In this document: piece after piece, positions 36,822 to 48,112 of the stretch
Position numbering within the stretch: position 1 is the first letter of the stretch
Layout of the letters: the number at the start of each line of letters is the position of its first letter
Notes under the pieces: model-generated
Seen by the model: only the letters and a program-made list of their open reading frames with translations
The model's database searches: none
Told to the model about the DNA's origin: nothing
Translations under genes and position numbers: made by a program
From: Lojkania enalia
Taxonomy: Eukaryota; Ascomycota; Dothideomycetes; Pleosporales
Assembly: GCA_010094045.1 (NCBI GenBank)
Contig: ML986644.1
Coordinates: forward strand, 133,687-197,686
Length of the DNA: 64,000 nucleotides
Direction of reading: 5' to 3'

Positions 36822-38261
36822 TTTATTTTCTTGCACGTTTTTTTTTGTATGCTGGGTGCTAGGTTGTTTGTGTGTGTTTGTGTGATGAGGAAATTATACC
36901 CAAATTCTCTTTCTCTTTTTCTTGTGTTTTAGTATGTGGATGAGATGGGTGGGTAAGGCGTTGCAGATTGGCATAATTGCTTTCTTGAAGCCGAGGTATC
37001 CGGCGGTTGATGCGCGGTTTATGATAGCAAGGAATTTTACCCAGTCTAAGAGAAGCCTTGTCTCCGACCTTTTTTGGTTCCTGATAAATTTGCGGTGTGG
37101 ATTGATGGCCTGGACGTTCAGCGGCGTTTTTGGGGTGCTTGGATACTGAGAAAGCAGGAGGTTTGTGGATATGTGGATATGTATGATTTGATTTGATTTG
37201 ATTGGCGTGTGTTGTCTGCGGTACCTAAGCCTCCGAGTATGTAGGTACTCGGCATACACACCGTTTGTTTGCTTTGGATGATGAGCGCATCGAACCAGAT
37301 CAGACCAAATCGACTTTGTCGAATGCACTCCTTCCTTTTCTGCGTGCGTGTGGTGTGGCGTGATAGCTCCTTTCCTTGCCTTCAGGCTGCATGGCTGGTG
37401 GGATTGCTATCTGCGTGTGGGATAAGCGTCTTGGCTGGGTTCTTTCCCCTAGGTCTACGTCCAATATGCGCATGTACATGGACATCTGGCGTATATCCTA
37501 CCCTACCCTACCTACCTGCACAATGACAGTTCCCTGTGCCAAGCCCAATTCAACTCAAGCCACTCTCACCTCAATATCGACACACAATAAAGTCTACCCG
37601 CAATCTAGAACATCATGCCATACCAAACTAGAATAAACTGTCTAGTTAGTTACCTTCGCACGCCAAAAAATTTTTTTTTTTTTTTTTTTTAGCCATCATA
37701 CCCGCTCCACCCCGAAGTCCAGCTTATATACCTTATCGACCTACCTAGGTCGAATGGTTTGATTGCTTGTAGACGCCGAGTGTTCGGGGTTCCATTGATG
37801 GGTGCCACGTACCCCCATTTTCATAAATTGGTTTTAGACGATGGCGAAATGCGAGCTCGAATGCTACTATTCCTGCTTTGCCGCTGCGTTCTACTATTGG
37901 TTATCTAAGGTGATGGGTGTAGAGATAAGCAGGCAGATAGGTTGATATTTGTCTACCGTATAGGACCGACACGCACTAGTAGGCGGGTAGATATAATGTA
38001 TAGGGGTGAATCGAAAGGAAGTAAGCAAAGTGTAGAGGGACATTGACCAAACACTCATTTCGATTGGAGGAAATTTCTGGGATGAAAGTCTACCTAGCTC
38101 ATGTCTCAAGACCGAAGAGAGGTTAAGGAGAAGACTTAGATGTTGGATCGCGAGTCCCTTCCCACTTCATCCTCCATGCTCAACATAGAACACATCTGCA
38201 CAAGGTTTCCCCATGCTTCACTTCACCAGAGACTGGAAGTGCAGGACTAGGAATAGGAATC
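36822..38261. other. Intergenic, no gene recognised
   Basis: Between the LIM-RhoGAP gene and the secreted protein gene no gene is supported. A 144-codon minus-strand frame at 36894-37328 is Lys/Arg/His-rich without a domain. A T run occurs at 37671-37690. Confidence 0.55.
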
Positions 38262-39001
38262 CTAGGAAGTAGTGTCGACGTCGCCTGGGTCCTTGCGAGC
38301 GGTCTCCCAGCAGTTGATGCTCCTGAGCTTGCGGTCCCACGCGTTCGTCAGCCTATACACCGCGACAGACCCTAACATATTGCCGTACTCGACCTTTTGA
38401 CCTTTTTCCGGGCAACCTGACTCCCTAATTTATGTTAATATGCTGTTTGCGTCACCTTGCCCCATCATCGTGCTTCGAATCCCAGGGTCTTGTATCATGC
38501 CATGGCAAGCTAACTAACTACTCTCCCGCACGTTCCGCCATTGCAAGACAGACTAAAGGCGAGCCGAGCAAAAAGGAGAGGAGCAGCTTACGTGTGGAAG
38601 CGGCACTTAAATCCCTTCTCCACCTTCCAAGAGCGCACTGCCTTGTCCCAGCTGCCGAACAACATGTCCAGGTTCTGGCACCCAATGGCCCCGATGTCGA
38701 TGTAGTCCTGCGCAAGGTTCCCGCCCTCGAGGTTCTGCTTCTTGTAGAGCACGGCGGCTTTACTGCCGAAGTCCTAAGGCTGGTTGGAAGGTGTAGTGTG
38801 CTTGTGGGAAGAGTTGGGGAGGATTTGGTGGACGGGAAAAGACGCCAGGTTTTTTAGAGAACCCGTACTCAGAGACGTCGCGTAGTGAAGAGGTGGTTGA
38901 GGGAGAGCACTTACGGAACCGTCGCGAGGAGCCTGGATGGGATTACTCATGGCGAGGGTGGCCAAGAGGCCGAGAACGAGAGCTGTGAAACGCATCATCA
39001 T
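38262..39001 (-). CDS. Small secreted beta/gamma-crystallin-like protein
   Basis: Three exons, minus strand: 39001-38915, 38773-38592 and 38424-38262, giving 143 residues. The second intron (167 nt) ends at ATTAG after a TTAAC branch site; with it the phase and all four cysteines fit. A signal peptide covers about residues 1-19 (MMMRFTALVLGLLATLAMS). The mature part has a VLYKKQNLEGG strand, GCQNLDMLFG, FKCRFHTESGCPEKG and RKLRSINCWE. This spacing resembles fungal crystallin-fold secreted proteins: an aromatic strand, Gly, then Cys-x-Asn-Leu. Four Cys could form two disulfides. Known for such folds: some bind calcium, some are antimicrobial or killer-type proteins; function here is unknown. 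An alternative end is the TAA directly after exon 2 if the last intron is not spliced. Confidence 0.68.
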
Positions 39002-39786
39002 TGAAGATAAAGCCCTAGCTCGCAGCGTCTTCTTTTTTTTATGGTGTGTTTGGACTATGGGTACGCTGTGGTGAGCGGGGCTGATGAGTATAGGGCTTGA
39101 GGAGCTGTGGCGGCGGGAGGTGGGTGGTGAGTTCCTTTTTATGATGGGAAAGAGCGCGGAATAGGAAGTTCGGAGCCTGCTCGGGGAAGTGACGACGGAG
39201 AATGAGAGTACCTTCATAACAGCCTATGAAGGAGAGGCACGTGCCAGCGTACCTTCCGCACCATATTGCAGCCCTGGCAGTGTGCGAGCTGCCCATATCG
39301 TCTATAGCGTCAAACGGTCTTAAGAGGTGGTATTTTCAACGATAATGCCTAGAAGTCGGATCCCCAACGGGAAGCCGAACTATGAATATAGTGCAATAGG
39401 AGAGAAAGTCCGAGTTGCTCCATCTTTGCAGAGGGGAGGGAGGAAGCCCCTCGCAGAATGATATCGTAACTTGGGTTGCGGATCTTGAGCACATTCAGCC
39501 TACATAGTAAAGCCACCGAACTCGTTGATATCGATTGATTCGAGAGAGTTAGGCGGAATATCAGTGTACATTGTGTGGCAAATTGTATTCAACTCTAAAA
39601 TTCCAACAGAAAAAAAAAAAAAAAAAAAATTATTAAATTTAATAATAATGATAATAATAATAATAGTCACCGAGTGTGAGCATTCTCCACTGTTTCAACC
39701 GGAAAGAGGTTCCTGGTTCTTAATTCGTATCTTCATTGTTGTCGCAGTCGCAGCCGCGTTGCTCCGCCCTTTTATGATTGTGTGAT
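39002..39786. other. Intergenic with A-rich and AAT repeats
   Basis: No gene is seen. An A run at 39610-39629 is followed by AAT/ATA triplet repeats to about 39665. It probably contains the promoter of the secreted protein gene and the 3' end of the transcription factor gene. Confidence 0.55.
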
Positions 39787-41359
39787 CTACAACATCATTT
39801 CCGAGGCTAAATCCTTTTGCCAATTCTCCAATACAGCATGCCCCTGGCAGCCAGTGCAATTGCATTGAACGTCATGAACTGCACGCGGAATGACTCCTAC
39901 CGCTTCAGCTGGCCAGGCCATCGCAGGCTTCAGCTCTTCACCCACAGACTGGCACACTTCCTCAATCATTTTGCGGGCCCAGAGCTTGTACCAGAAAGTT
40001 GGGGAATAATAAAGCACAACTAACCAGTGCGCAAGCACGACCAGAGCAAACGGTTGCATTTGCTGCAAAAGACTAAAATATTCTTTAGATACTCTAGTAT
40101 TCCAGAAAAGACAATCGGCCCAGCGGGGAGGTCTATTTCGAAGACCTTCGAAGATTACAGCGAGGATGTCTATGGCGTCTTTGTATGCGGTTTTGAGCTC
40201 TCCGCTATGTAGAGCAGTCTCGTTAAAGTGGTAAAGACGATCGAACATACCGTCAGTATGTCTCAGAAGCGTCTGTTTTGCGGCATCTTTTGTTGGGAAG
40301 TGGGCTTTTAGATCGATCAACGGCCCAAAATGTGATTGTGAGAGAGATGGGATGACCGGCTGGAGGACTGCCCATGCGTGGCGCGAGAGGATAAGAGTTT
40401 GTACAAAGGAAGCTATTGCATTTTGTATTCCCGACAGATTAGAAAGGACGGGTAAACCTGACGATACAAGGTTGGCGAAGAATTCGAAGCTTAAAACGGC
40501 GGTGGCATTTTCAGGGGTGATTGTGTGGACCGATGAACGAAAAGAAGCAAGCCCTTGTTCATGACTAGATGATCCGTATAGTTAGTATGAATCCGTCGAG
40601 AATGTAGACGATGCCAAGGCAATCATTGCTAGTCGGAGCTGATTTAGCTCGAGGCATGGGCCACGCCATTGTGTATAGGCAATTGGGATAGTCGGAGGGC
40701 AGAGGCACTTACTGCTTCAAGGCTAGCCAGATGCACTGATGCTGATCTTGGGGATGGATGAACGACATATGTAGGGCAGAAATGGCAAGCAAGCCATGCA
40801 TGACATAGGGGTGCGATTTCGCCTCCTGGGGCACGTGTGTTTGCCAGATGCTCCGCTCATCGCTTCCAGAGAGGATGAATGCTGTTCTAATGGAATAGTG
40901 CTGCAGGAGATCTATATCCCGAGCATCGAATAGAGGCGATGGCAGCGGAAACGTAAGGAATTGGCTATCTATAGTTGCACCGCTGCGGCGGGGGTTTAGC
41001 CGGGGCCAGGATCTGCTCAATGAAGACGCACCTTAGGAACGCTCGACTGGCCACTTGCTCCACAGCCGCACTCAAGGCCGTGAAATCGCAGTCGATCCCC
41101 CATCTCTCGCAATTACTACATCGTGGCGGTCTTTGGTCGCACTAGGTGCTTGTCAGCGTGGCCATAGCCTTTATCGTGTAAAAGTCCGTCACAGGCCAGC
41201 GGCTTCGAATGAGTTGCGTTCCAAGGCGTAACAGCAATCAAAGGGGGGAATTCCCAGAAGCCGTAAATTCTATTACACACATACCTTCCTCCTCCGTTTC
41301 TTACATTGTCCGCAGCCGTTCCTGGACTTTGTGTGTGCTTTTCGCGACCCTCCAGCCAT
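39787..41359 (-). CDS. Zn(II)2Cys6 transcription factor (UPC2-like layout)
   Basis: Four exons, minus strand: 41359-41285, 41141-41032, 40982-40713 and 40564-39787, giving 410 residues. The DNA-binding domain is split by the first intron (143 nt): NGCGQCKKRRRK in exon 1 and CDQRPPRCSNCERWGIDC in exon 2. Together they form C-x2-C-x6-C-x6-C-x2-C-x6-C, the exact binuclear zinc cluster. The rest follows the fungus-specific factor domain found in UPC2/sterol-uptake-control-like proteins: a DIDLLQHYSIRTAF helix, SHPYVMHGLLAISALHMSF, and near the C-terminus FALVVLAHWLVVLYY with WARKMIEEVCQSV. Known for the class: sequence-specific transcription activators or repressors in the nucleus. Target genes cannot be deduced. 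Phases of all four exons agree, and total coding length is a multiple of three. Confidence 0.9.
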
Positions 41360-41848
41360 GTCGGCGCCACGTGACACCTATCTCCTGCGAGCTTGGCCCA
41401 TTCAGGGCTGTTATTGACTTGTAATTGCGCAGATTGTATGCACGCGAGGCTGCAAGGGAAGGTCATGTATGGACCGATGATGTTGCTGTTCAACAGGGTT
41501 GGATGCCTTGCTTCGCTTCGTCCTTTCGCTTGTCCAAGAAGGTTAAGTGTACGCCATGTGCTTGGACCGAGCTTCCCTTGTAACCCCCATGATTTTATTC
41601 GAATCCTCCCAAAAAAAAAACCCCCCCGAAAGGAGAGAAAATTTTACCGGAATTTAAAGTGAATAACGAAAATTTTGCACCTAGAAAAATCGAGAGATGC
41701 TAGCGCTGTGAGATGTTTCTATATAGAGATAGTTCGCATCATGCCCAGCGATTGAACACAGCCTTATATACCCTTTGTCAGTCTCCATCATTTGAAAGTA
41801 CTTGAAACAAAAGCTACAAAAAGGAACCTTAATCGTAGAAACCTTCAA

Positions 41849-44641
41849 CTAATTCCTCCCCTTAAGCTCCTCAAGCCTGTCCTTCAACCTGTCCCACCCG
41901 GGACTGTCCTCCCACGACTCCTTGGCCTTCCCCAACACACTGCGCACCGCGCTCCTGGCCTTGAACTTCCAGTCCTTAGCCACCAACTCACCGCTCCCCG
42001 CCGCTAATCCTTCCGTTCGCTCCTTAGGTCCTAGGGTCTCGTAAGCATCTACAAGAGCGACTGTCTGATCCACAACTGCATTCCACTGCTCCTTGGTTCC
42101 GCTCTCCCACTTCGGCTGCAATGTCACTGCCCGCCAAGCTTTCTCATGGGCCTCTAGCGCGGACGACGAACGGTTGGTGTGAATGTAAAGCATCGCGAGT
42201 ATAGCCCAGAGTTTGGGCGAGGAAGTGATAAGGGGCTTGATGTGTTTTTCAACGAGCTCGTTGACCATTCGCGGCAGCCCGGGTTTCGAGATATCAAAGC
42301 CTCTTTCGTCCTGGACGGCGTGACGAACGAGAATATCTAGGGCCTCATCATCGATGCATTTCTCGCCGTCCATCGAACCGCGCAGCTCGCAGATGCGACG
42401 CTGGGCATTGATGATGTCGGGATATGAGGGTGGGTTTGTGGACGCGGCGACGGCGAGGACATTGGACCAGATGCGGGAGTTATCGTGTTTGAGGTTCGCA
42501 GCTTTCTTGAAAGCTTTGAGGGCATCTTGTCGAGGATGGCTGGTGACGCGGTCTCCAGACTTGTCGTCTTCGGAGGGGTCTTTAGGCTTTGGTTTGAGAT
42601 GGAGCAGGGCTGCCGCAAGGTTGCTCCACGCTTCTGCGTCTTGGTCATCGAGTTGTATACACCTTTGAAAGGCTTCAATAGCGTTCTTAAACTGCTGCAG
42701 TTCAAGGTATGCACACCCGAGAACAAACCATGATTGGTGATGCAAACCATTCACATTGAGCGAAAGTGAGTAGGCTTCAGCGGCTTTTTCAAAGTCTCGT
42801 TGAGCAAAATATTGTCTTCCAAGAGATCGTTGTGCACGAGCATATCGCTTGCCGGAAACCTCCCATGCTTTCTCATACATTGATGGGTCCATGTCGATAT
42901 CGCCAAGAAGGCAGTAGAGTCGTGGTCCTTCAGCTGGGGGCGGGTCTCTTGTTGCACCCTGCCACTTCTCTTCTTCAAGATCAGCGGTATCATCATTGTT
43001 GTTGGTTGCATGGAAGAGCTGCCTTCTAACGATATTACGCGCCTTGTCCTCCTTTTCTGTAGCTGCCCAGCATAGGGCTGCTTCAGCCCACATTTCTAGC
43101 CTCTCATAGATTTCAAGTGCAGAGCGCAGACCGCCGACACTGACCCAACGTGCAGCAAGTTCGGCCTCTAATTCCCATCTAGATGGTGAACCAAGAGGGA
43201 ATATATATCTGAGACGCTCCTGGACCGGGGCAGATTCTCCCTCTTTTGCCTTTGGCAGAAATGAGGTCACTTGGTCATCCGAAACCCCATTATTTATTGT
43301 ATCGGAGCCTGAGGTTTCTGCAATGATCTGATCGACGAGCGCCTGGAGTTGCAAAAGACCGCGTTCCATAGTCCTTGATTTATAACCCTCTATGCGACTC
43401 CGAACGAGCAGTGCCTGTGTGTAGATCTGCCAATTTGAACTTCCACCTTCGAGGACTCTAGTTGCATAAGGCAGCGTTTCTTCTCTCGTAAGGCCATCAG
43501 CAGGATTCGTATTAGTAATAGAAGATGCTAATGAGAGCAGGATAACTGAGTCTAGGGGATCTAACAACGGCTGATTTGAGGGATCTAATGAGGCAAGGTC
43601 GGCGGGAAGGGAAGATTCTTCCTTTATCTCGGTAGATGATAGCTTTTGCGTAAATGAAATAGACTCGAGCAGCGTATCATCGTTGAGGTCGAGATCCTTG
43701 GGTTTCGAGGCTGATGCCTCTGTTCCATCATTCCCTTCCAAGCTAGCACTCTTAGCCAGAACAAGTAATTGGCTGGTGTCCTTCTCCTGGAATTTTGTCC
43801 TTTTACCCAACAAGCCGGTCAAAGCAAAGTGGAAATGCCTGTCGGCGATCACCTTGTCAAGATCCGCTCTCGCTCTCTTGTCTAGTCCATGATGCGTATG
43901 AATGGTAGCTCGTTCCAGTAGAAAGTGATTACGCAGATCCTCGATATTATACTTGGACTCAAGTGCTATAATCAATTTTTCAACTCTATCAAGATCCTCA
44001 TAGATTGATGCTTGCAAGGATGATGCTATTTCTGATAGGAGGCGTTGATGAATAAAGCTAACCCGTAATCGTACCCAAGTTGAGAGTTCAATGTTCTTCT
44101 GTATCTGTGGGCAGATCACAATAGTCTCTGCAAGACACAGCAGTTCAATGTTTGGACTCAGCCTGTAGGCTGCCACTCCATCTGTCGTAAAGGAACTAAT
44201 TAATATTGCTCGTAGATCCGATAGGGCTGAGGGCTTCGTCGATACATCCTTAGCAAGCAAGACAGCTGCAGAGGAGAATGGGAGCGGGGGACCAGTGATA
44301 TTTGACTGTAAAAAAGCGTAGAGAGAAGCAATGGCTACAATGAGGAAGAGGTGTTGATAGTAAACAGCACTTTCCCGTGTTTGCGTGGCCGAGTCTTCGC
44401 TCCTTTTTGACAATATGAGGCCTAAACGATGGAAGATGTAGTCACTCCAAGAAGGAAAATCTGTCAAGCGAACGTCTTTCGTCGTTTCGTTTTCTTGGTG
44501 CCCAAGCAGTAGTTGGACTTCGGGATGCTGGAGAATGGCCAAGAAATCTCCATTCTCGACGGCTTGGAGTTGATCCCGAAGGTAGGAAGTAAGCTCCTCG
44601 GGAAGAGCGCTTCTGAAGGCTTTGACTAAAACGTCTGTCAT
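41849..44641 (-). CDS. TPR protein, TTC27/Emw1-like
   Basis: Single exon of 930 residues. Much of the N-terminal 550 residues is helical and acidic, with AIASLYAFLQSNITGP near residue 107 typical of the family. Tetratricopeptide repeats are clearest at about residues 600-675: RSLGRQYFAQRDFEKAAEAY, WFVLGCAYLELQQFKNAIEA and AWSNLAAALLHL. A later block (WAILAMLYIHTNRSSSALEA) is another TPR-like pair. Length and order match TTC27 of animals and Emw1 of yeast. Known for the family: an essential yeast protein linked to cell-wall integrity and to biogenesis of U5 snRNP components; the molecular role is incompletely known. No targeting signal is visible. Codon use and intactness suggest a normal housekeeping gene. 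Confidence 0.9.
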   Translation of the reverse strand: MTDVLVKAFRSALPEELTSYLRDQLQAVENGDFLAILQHPEVQLLLGHQENETTKDVRLTDFPSWSDYIFHRLGLILSKRSEDSATQTRESAVYYQHLFLIVAIASLYAFLQSNITGPPLPFSSAAVLLAKDVSTKPSALSDLRAILISSFTTDGVAAYRLSPNIELLCLAETIVICPQIQKNIELSTWVRLRVSFIHQRLLSEIASSLQASIYEDLDRVEKLIIALESKYNIEDLRNHFLLERATIHTHHGLDKRARADLDKVIADRHFHFALTGLLGKRTKFQEKDTSQLLVLAKSASLEGNDGTEASASKPKDLDLNDDTLLESISFTQKLSSTEIKEESSLPADLASLDPSNQPLLDPLDSVILLSLASSITNTNPADGLTREETLPYATRVLEGGSSNWQIYTQALLVRSRIEGYKSRTMERGLLQLQALVDQIIAETSGSDTINNGVSDDQVTSFLPKAKEGESAPVQERLRYIFPLGSPSRWELEAELAARWVSVGGLRSALEIYERLEMWAEAALCWAATEKEDKARNIVRRQLFHATNNNDDTADLEEEKWQGATRDPPPAEGPRLYCLLGDIDMDPSMYEKAWEVSGKRYARAQRSLGRQYFAQRDFEKAAEAYSLSLNVNGLHHQSWFVLGCAYLELQQFKNAIEAFQRCIQLDDQDAEAWSNLAAALLHLKPKPKDPSEDDKSGDRVTSHPRQDALKAFKKAANLKHDNSRIWSNVLAVAASTNPPSYPDIINAQRRICELRGSMDGEKCIDDEALDILVRHAVQDERGFDISKPGLPRMVNELVEKHIKPLITSSPKLWAILAMLYIHTNRSSSALEAHEKAWRAVTLQPKWESGTKEQWNAVVDQTVALVDAYETLGPKERTEGLAAGSGELVAKDWKFKARSAVRSVLGKAKESWEDSPGWDRLKDRLEELKGRN

Positions 44642-45175
44642 GGTTTGAAATCGTTCTATAAGTCAGGCGGAAAGCCTTGGAAATTGTACAAAGTATTCTC
44701 TCCAAAAAGTTGCCGATGATTCATTTGATGGTGGCACCGAACTAGAAAATTAGGCAGAGCGCTAAGCCCCTTTTGGACACTAGATTTGCCAATACGCAAA
44801 CACTCATAAATTGTCGACTAGAATTACTTACCTTCAAATCTTTGTCTATAAAGTTATTTTTGTAATGCGTTTAGTTATGGCATAATTATATACAGCCAAT
44901 ACCGTACAGAATCACGGTTATGCCTCGAGATGTTTATGGCTTAGAGCAAGGAGGAGAATCATATCTTTCGGATTTAGACATGAGGCGTCACGGAAAAGAT
45001 AGTTCAAGTTATGATTGAGTTTCGATTTCATAATTCATTGTTCCCTACGAACCGCAGGAACCGTCTGTCCCGCCAGGCATCATTGTCCTCTCCCTTACAG
45101 CTTGGGACTAAGGGCAAGAATAGGAAAACAAGGCAGCAACTTAAGAAAGAAAATGTTGTGGCAGCCGACCAAGAT

Positions 45176-46054
45176 TTAGTCCGAGTCACTGGAAGAGGAT
45201 GAGGAGCTACTAATTCCCCTGGAATGAGATCGGTGATGCTTGTGCTTGTGCTTCTTTCCGTGGCTTGAATGGCTGCTGTGGCTACCCGCGTAGAGGCCTC
45301 CAAGACCAGCGGCAGAACCGGCATAGCTGCTCCCGTGGTGTGAGCCGCTGCTGTGCTTCTTATGCTTTTTCTCCTTCTTCTTCCTATCATAAGAGTTATT
45401 AGCAACATGGGATTCTAGGAATGGACTAGGAATGACCTACTTGTCGTGCTTGCTATCCAAAATGTTGGCTCCAATCGCGCCAGCAACAAGCCCGCCAACG
45501 GTGCCCAGAGCTCCTCCACCAAGCTTGTGTCCAACGAATGCGCCTCCGGCCGAACCAATAAGGGTGGAACCTAGACCACGCTCACCTTCAGCGGGTCCGC
45601 CGGGGCCGCCAGGAGCGCCTGGTTCACCGTATTGCTGTTGGGGACCACTATATCCTTGCTGAGGAGGTGGATATGGAGTCTGCTGCGCAGGATATGGCGA
45701 GTGTCCGCGGTTTGGATCATATCCTTGGGGATAGTCGCCCGGCGGAGGAGTGCCATATGGTTGCTGATTTTGTGGGACTGGAGTATGATATGGAGAGTGT
45801 CCTGGAGGTCCTCCATAGGGAGCCTTCGGAACCGTCAGCTATCGCGCCGTTGAGTCGGACTTGTACCTACTCACCTGTTCTTGCGGGTATGGGCTGTGTC
45901 CCTGATTCCACTGCCCTTGGTTGTACTGGTCTTGCCCGAAGGGGGACTGCTGAGGAGGATAGTGACCCTGCTGGTTTGGATCGTAATACCCAGTGTTCTG
46001 CTGGGGAGGTGGTTGGTTGTACCCGCCTCCGCCGTAGTAATCTTGACTGGACAT
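45176..46054 (-). CDS. Pro/Gln/Tyr-rich glycine-zipper (2TM-like) protein
   Basis: Three exons, minus strand: 46054-45875, 45823-45441 and 45383-45176, giving 256 residues. The first intron has GTGAGT and ends at GAAG after a GCTGAC branch site. Residues 1-130 are prion-like low complexity with YYGGGGYNQPPPQQN and repeated HSPYP. A glycine-zipper helix pair follows: LGSTLIGSAGGAFVGHKLGG and ALGTVGGLVAGAIGANILDS. The tail is a His/Lys/Ser tract (KKHKHKHHRSHS) ending in a run of eight serines. Known for the type: glycine-zipper segments pack in membranes; such fungal proteins are often annotated as glycine-zipper 2TM or annexin-like. Location is unknown. A TTTGCAG just before the ATG may be the end of a 5'-UTR intron. 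The phase closes exactly across all exons. Confidence 0.82.
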
Positions 46055-46978
46055 GTTCGAGGTCTGCAAAGTATACAGAGATATCTGCGGGCTATAGGGG
46101 TATCACAGGAAATGGATGTGGTTGAGCGATTGTCTGTGATCGGTGTTTGCTTATGTTGGGGGCTGAAGGATAGCGGGGGAGGGGTGACAAAGTGGTGGGG
46201 GAGAGCGTGAACTGCAGGGTATCACACGGACTTTAAACGAGACACATTTGCGCTGGATGAGCGGGATATATTTGCGCCACACACCCGGCAGTGACTGTGG
46301 AAGGCGGCCATGCCGAAGCACGACATGGTTGCGACTGCGGCTGAGCTGAGTAGTCAGAGGGGCAGTGGGCGGTTTGGTGGAGTCGAACGCGGAGGCGAAG
46401 CTACGACGGAGAATGGCGCCGCTCGGCCGACCAATCAGAGCGAGCGACTTGGGTTCGTGCCGAGCTGCGCCACGGGTCCCGCGCTACGAATGCCCGTCAT
46501 TCACTGCACACTGCACACGCTGATTTCAACCCTCATCCTCAGCTGCGCGTTCGCACTTATAAATACAGTCATGTCCGCTACTTGGTGTAAAGCTGCTGAC
46601 ATCAGCTGCCAGCGCCCTTGTTCACGACGTATAATGAGAATTGAACGCGAGAGAGAAGAGAAGCCATGAAAGCGATAAACACGAATCCGGTACCGAGCGC
46701 TTCGATAATCTATGCGACATCATTGCATTCATGTCTAGGCAGCCCTCCAACTGGCTAATACAGCAAACATCTTAAAAATTTTTTTTTTGAATAAATTCCT
46801 CGTTAGCCATAGCTACTCNNNNNNNNNNNNNNNNNNNNNNNNNNNNNNNNNNCTTTTGAATAAATTCCTCGTTAGCCATAGCTACTCACAGCCAAAGAAA
46901 TTCGTACAACGAGTGTCCCAATGTCACCCCATGTATACATATATCTCAGTAATCCAAAAACCGGTAAGGGCAGGGGTA
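46055..46978. other. Intergenic, contains second N gap
   Basis: The upstream region of the glycine-zipper gene and the 3' flank of the next minus-strand gene. A 119-codon frame at 46310-46669 has no domain support. The gap at 46819-46852 is described separately. Confidence 0.5.
46785..46887. repeat. Second N gap with identical flanks (assembly artefact)
   Basis: 34 N at 46819-46852. The 34 bases 46785-46818 recur exactly at 46854-46887. As with the first gap, two contig ends appear to overlap and were joined with Ns. Confidence 0.9.
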
Positions 46979-47824
46979 TCATGAAGTAGGTGTTCTGGAA
47001 GGAGAGAGGATATCACTGGTGAGCGCGATTTTATATTTTGGTATTCGTTGCGGACTTAGAGTGCTCTCTGATCCATCTCTTGGCTCTTTCTTTCTAGGTT
47101 GAGGTGATGGCGTAAGAGGCACGCTGGTATCGTCCTCTCTCATAGCTCTCGGTGATGGCGTTCCATGGGTGCTGCCTGCCACCAAGTCGTCTGAGGATCC
47201 CTTTGTTTGCGCGAAAGAGTTGGGGTCGACAAGGCCAGTATCAACAGTGCTGTTAGATATACCGAGGCTCTCGATTTTAGCGGCCGCTACTTCTTGCTGC
47301 AAGGCCCCATTTTCTGGATTGCTTGAGGTCATGGAAGGAACACTAAAATCATCGAATGAGCCTAGAGTTTGGGCCGTCCGTGTGCCTTCCAAGGCTCCGC
47401 TGACCGCCGTATTCGCTGCTTTGGAAGTCATGATGGCGGGATGCGGCATCCTGCTGATGATCCCGAGCTTCCCTGTTCCTACCCTCGCCCAATCCCAGAT
47501 ACCGCGGCGAGGCGATGTATCCTCGGCAATTGGTTTCAAGGTACCCCCTTTGTCACTTGTGTCACTCGCTGAGCTATCCAGCGGTTGGCGAGACTCGCCG
47601 CTTGAGCTTGGGGGGCGGTCGCCGTGGGCTTGGTGCAATTCCTGTGATCCGTCGTCCAGCGCCGGGCTTGGTGGGGGTTGCTGCGGGGGTGTTACTTTGC
47701 GAAGCTTGTCCTTCAACTCCTTCGGGCTGGGAGCCGTTGCTGTTGCGTTTTCCGTTGAAGTCTCCACTGTCGAAGAAGCCGGACTGGTTAGGCGACGGCG
47801 GAGAGGGCCTGGACCCGCGGCCAT
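46979..47824 (-). CDS. Hypothetical disordered protein
   Basis: 281 codons from the ATG at 47824. I do not recognise a family. The protein is Ser/Thr/Pro-rich with a short charged helix (SPKELKDKLRKVTPP) and one segment that looks conserved, RRGIWDWARVGTGKLGIIS near residue 110, followed by a helix AIMTSKAANTAVSGALEG. The C-terminus has repeated SP/TP sites (PLTPSPQPRKK, ILSPSRTPTS), possible phosphorylation targets. The start is uncertain: a second frame from 47915 (113 codons, also Ser/Pro-rich) overlaps the first 250 bases, and a spliced N-terminus combining both is possible. The gene ends about 90 bp before the second assembly gap. Confidence 0.6.
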   Translation of the reverse strand: MAAGPGPLRRRLTSPASSTVETSTENATATAPSPKELKDKLRKVTPPQQPPPSPALDDGSQELHQAHGDRPPSSSGESRQPLDSSASDTSDKGGTLKPIAEDTSPRRGIWDWARVGTGKLGIISRMPHPAIMTSKAANTAVSGALEGTRTAQTLGSFDDFSVPSMTSSNPENGALQQEVAAAKIESLGISNSTVDTGLVDPNSFAQTKGSSDDLVAGSTHGTPSPRAMREDDTSVPLTPSPQPRKKEPRDGSESTLSPQRIPKYKIALTSDILSPSRTPTS

Positions 47825-48112
47825 CCCGTCTTGTCGTCGAGCTTGACGCGGAAGAAGTGGAGGGCTTTGAGCTTGGAGAGGCTGGTGGGGAGGGAGGGGG
47901 CGAGGCCCGGGACATGCGGAAGGTTCGGATTTGAAGAATTTGGGGTCGCGGAGGCGTGCTGAGGTCTTGATAGCTAGATGTTAATGAATGTTATCTTTGG
48001 TCTTACGAACACGAACCGATGAGACGATATGCTAATACTCTTCTTCACCACCTTGAGTTGGTGACGGCTCGAGCATGAAGCGGCATGATGCAGAATATGC
48101 GGTGCTAGGCCA

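Noticed and set aside
36894..37328. 144-codon minus-strand frame beside the first gap
   Set aside because: Basic low-complexity sequence in a T-rich 3' flank, with no domain; kept only as a note.
38468..38485. TTCGAATCCC, resembling a tRNA T-arm
   Set aside because: No matching acceptor stem or anticodon arm could be folded around it; it lies in an intron of the secreted protein gene.
38432..38857. 141-codon plus-strand frame
   Set aside because: It is antisense to exons 2-3 of the secreted protein gene, whose splice sites, cysteines and phase agree.
46310..46669. 119-codon plus-strand frame near the glycine-zipper gene
   Set aside because: No domain, no consistent start context, and a composition typical of GC-rich promoter DNA.
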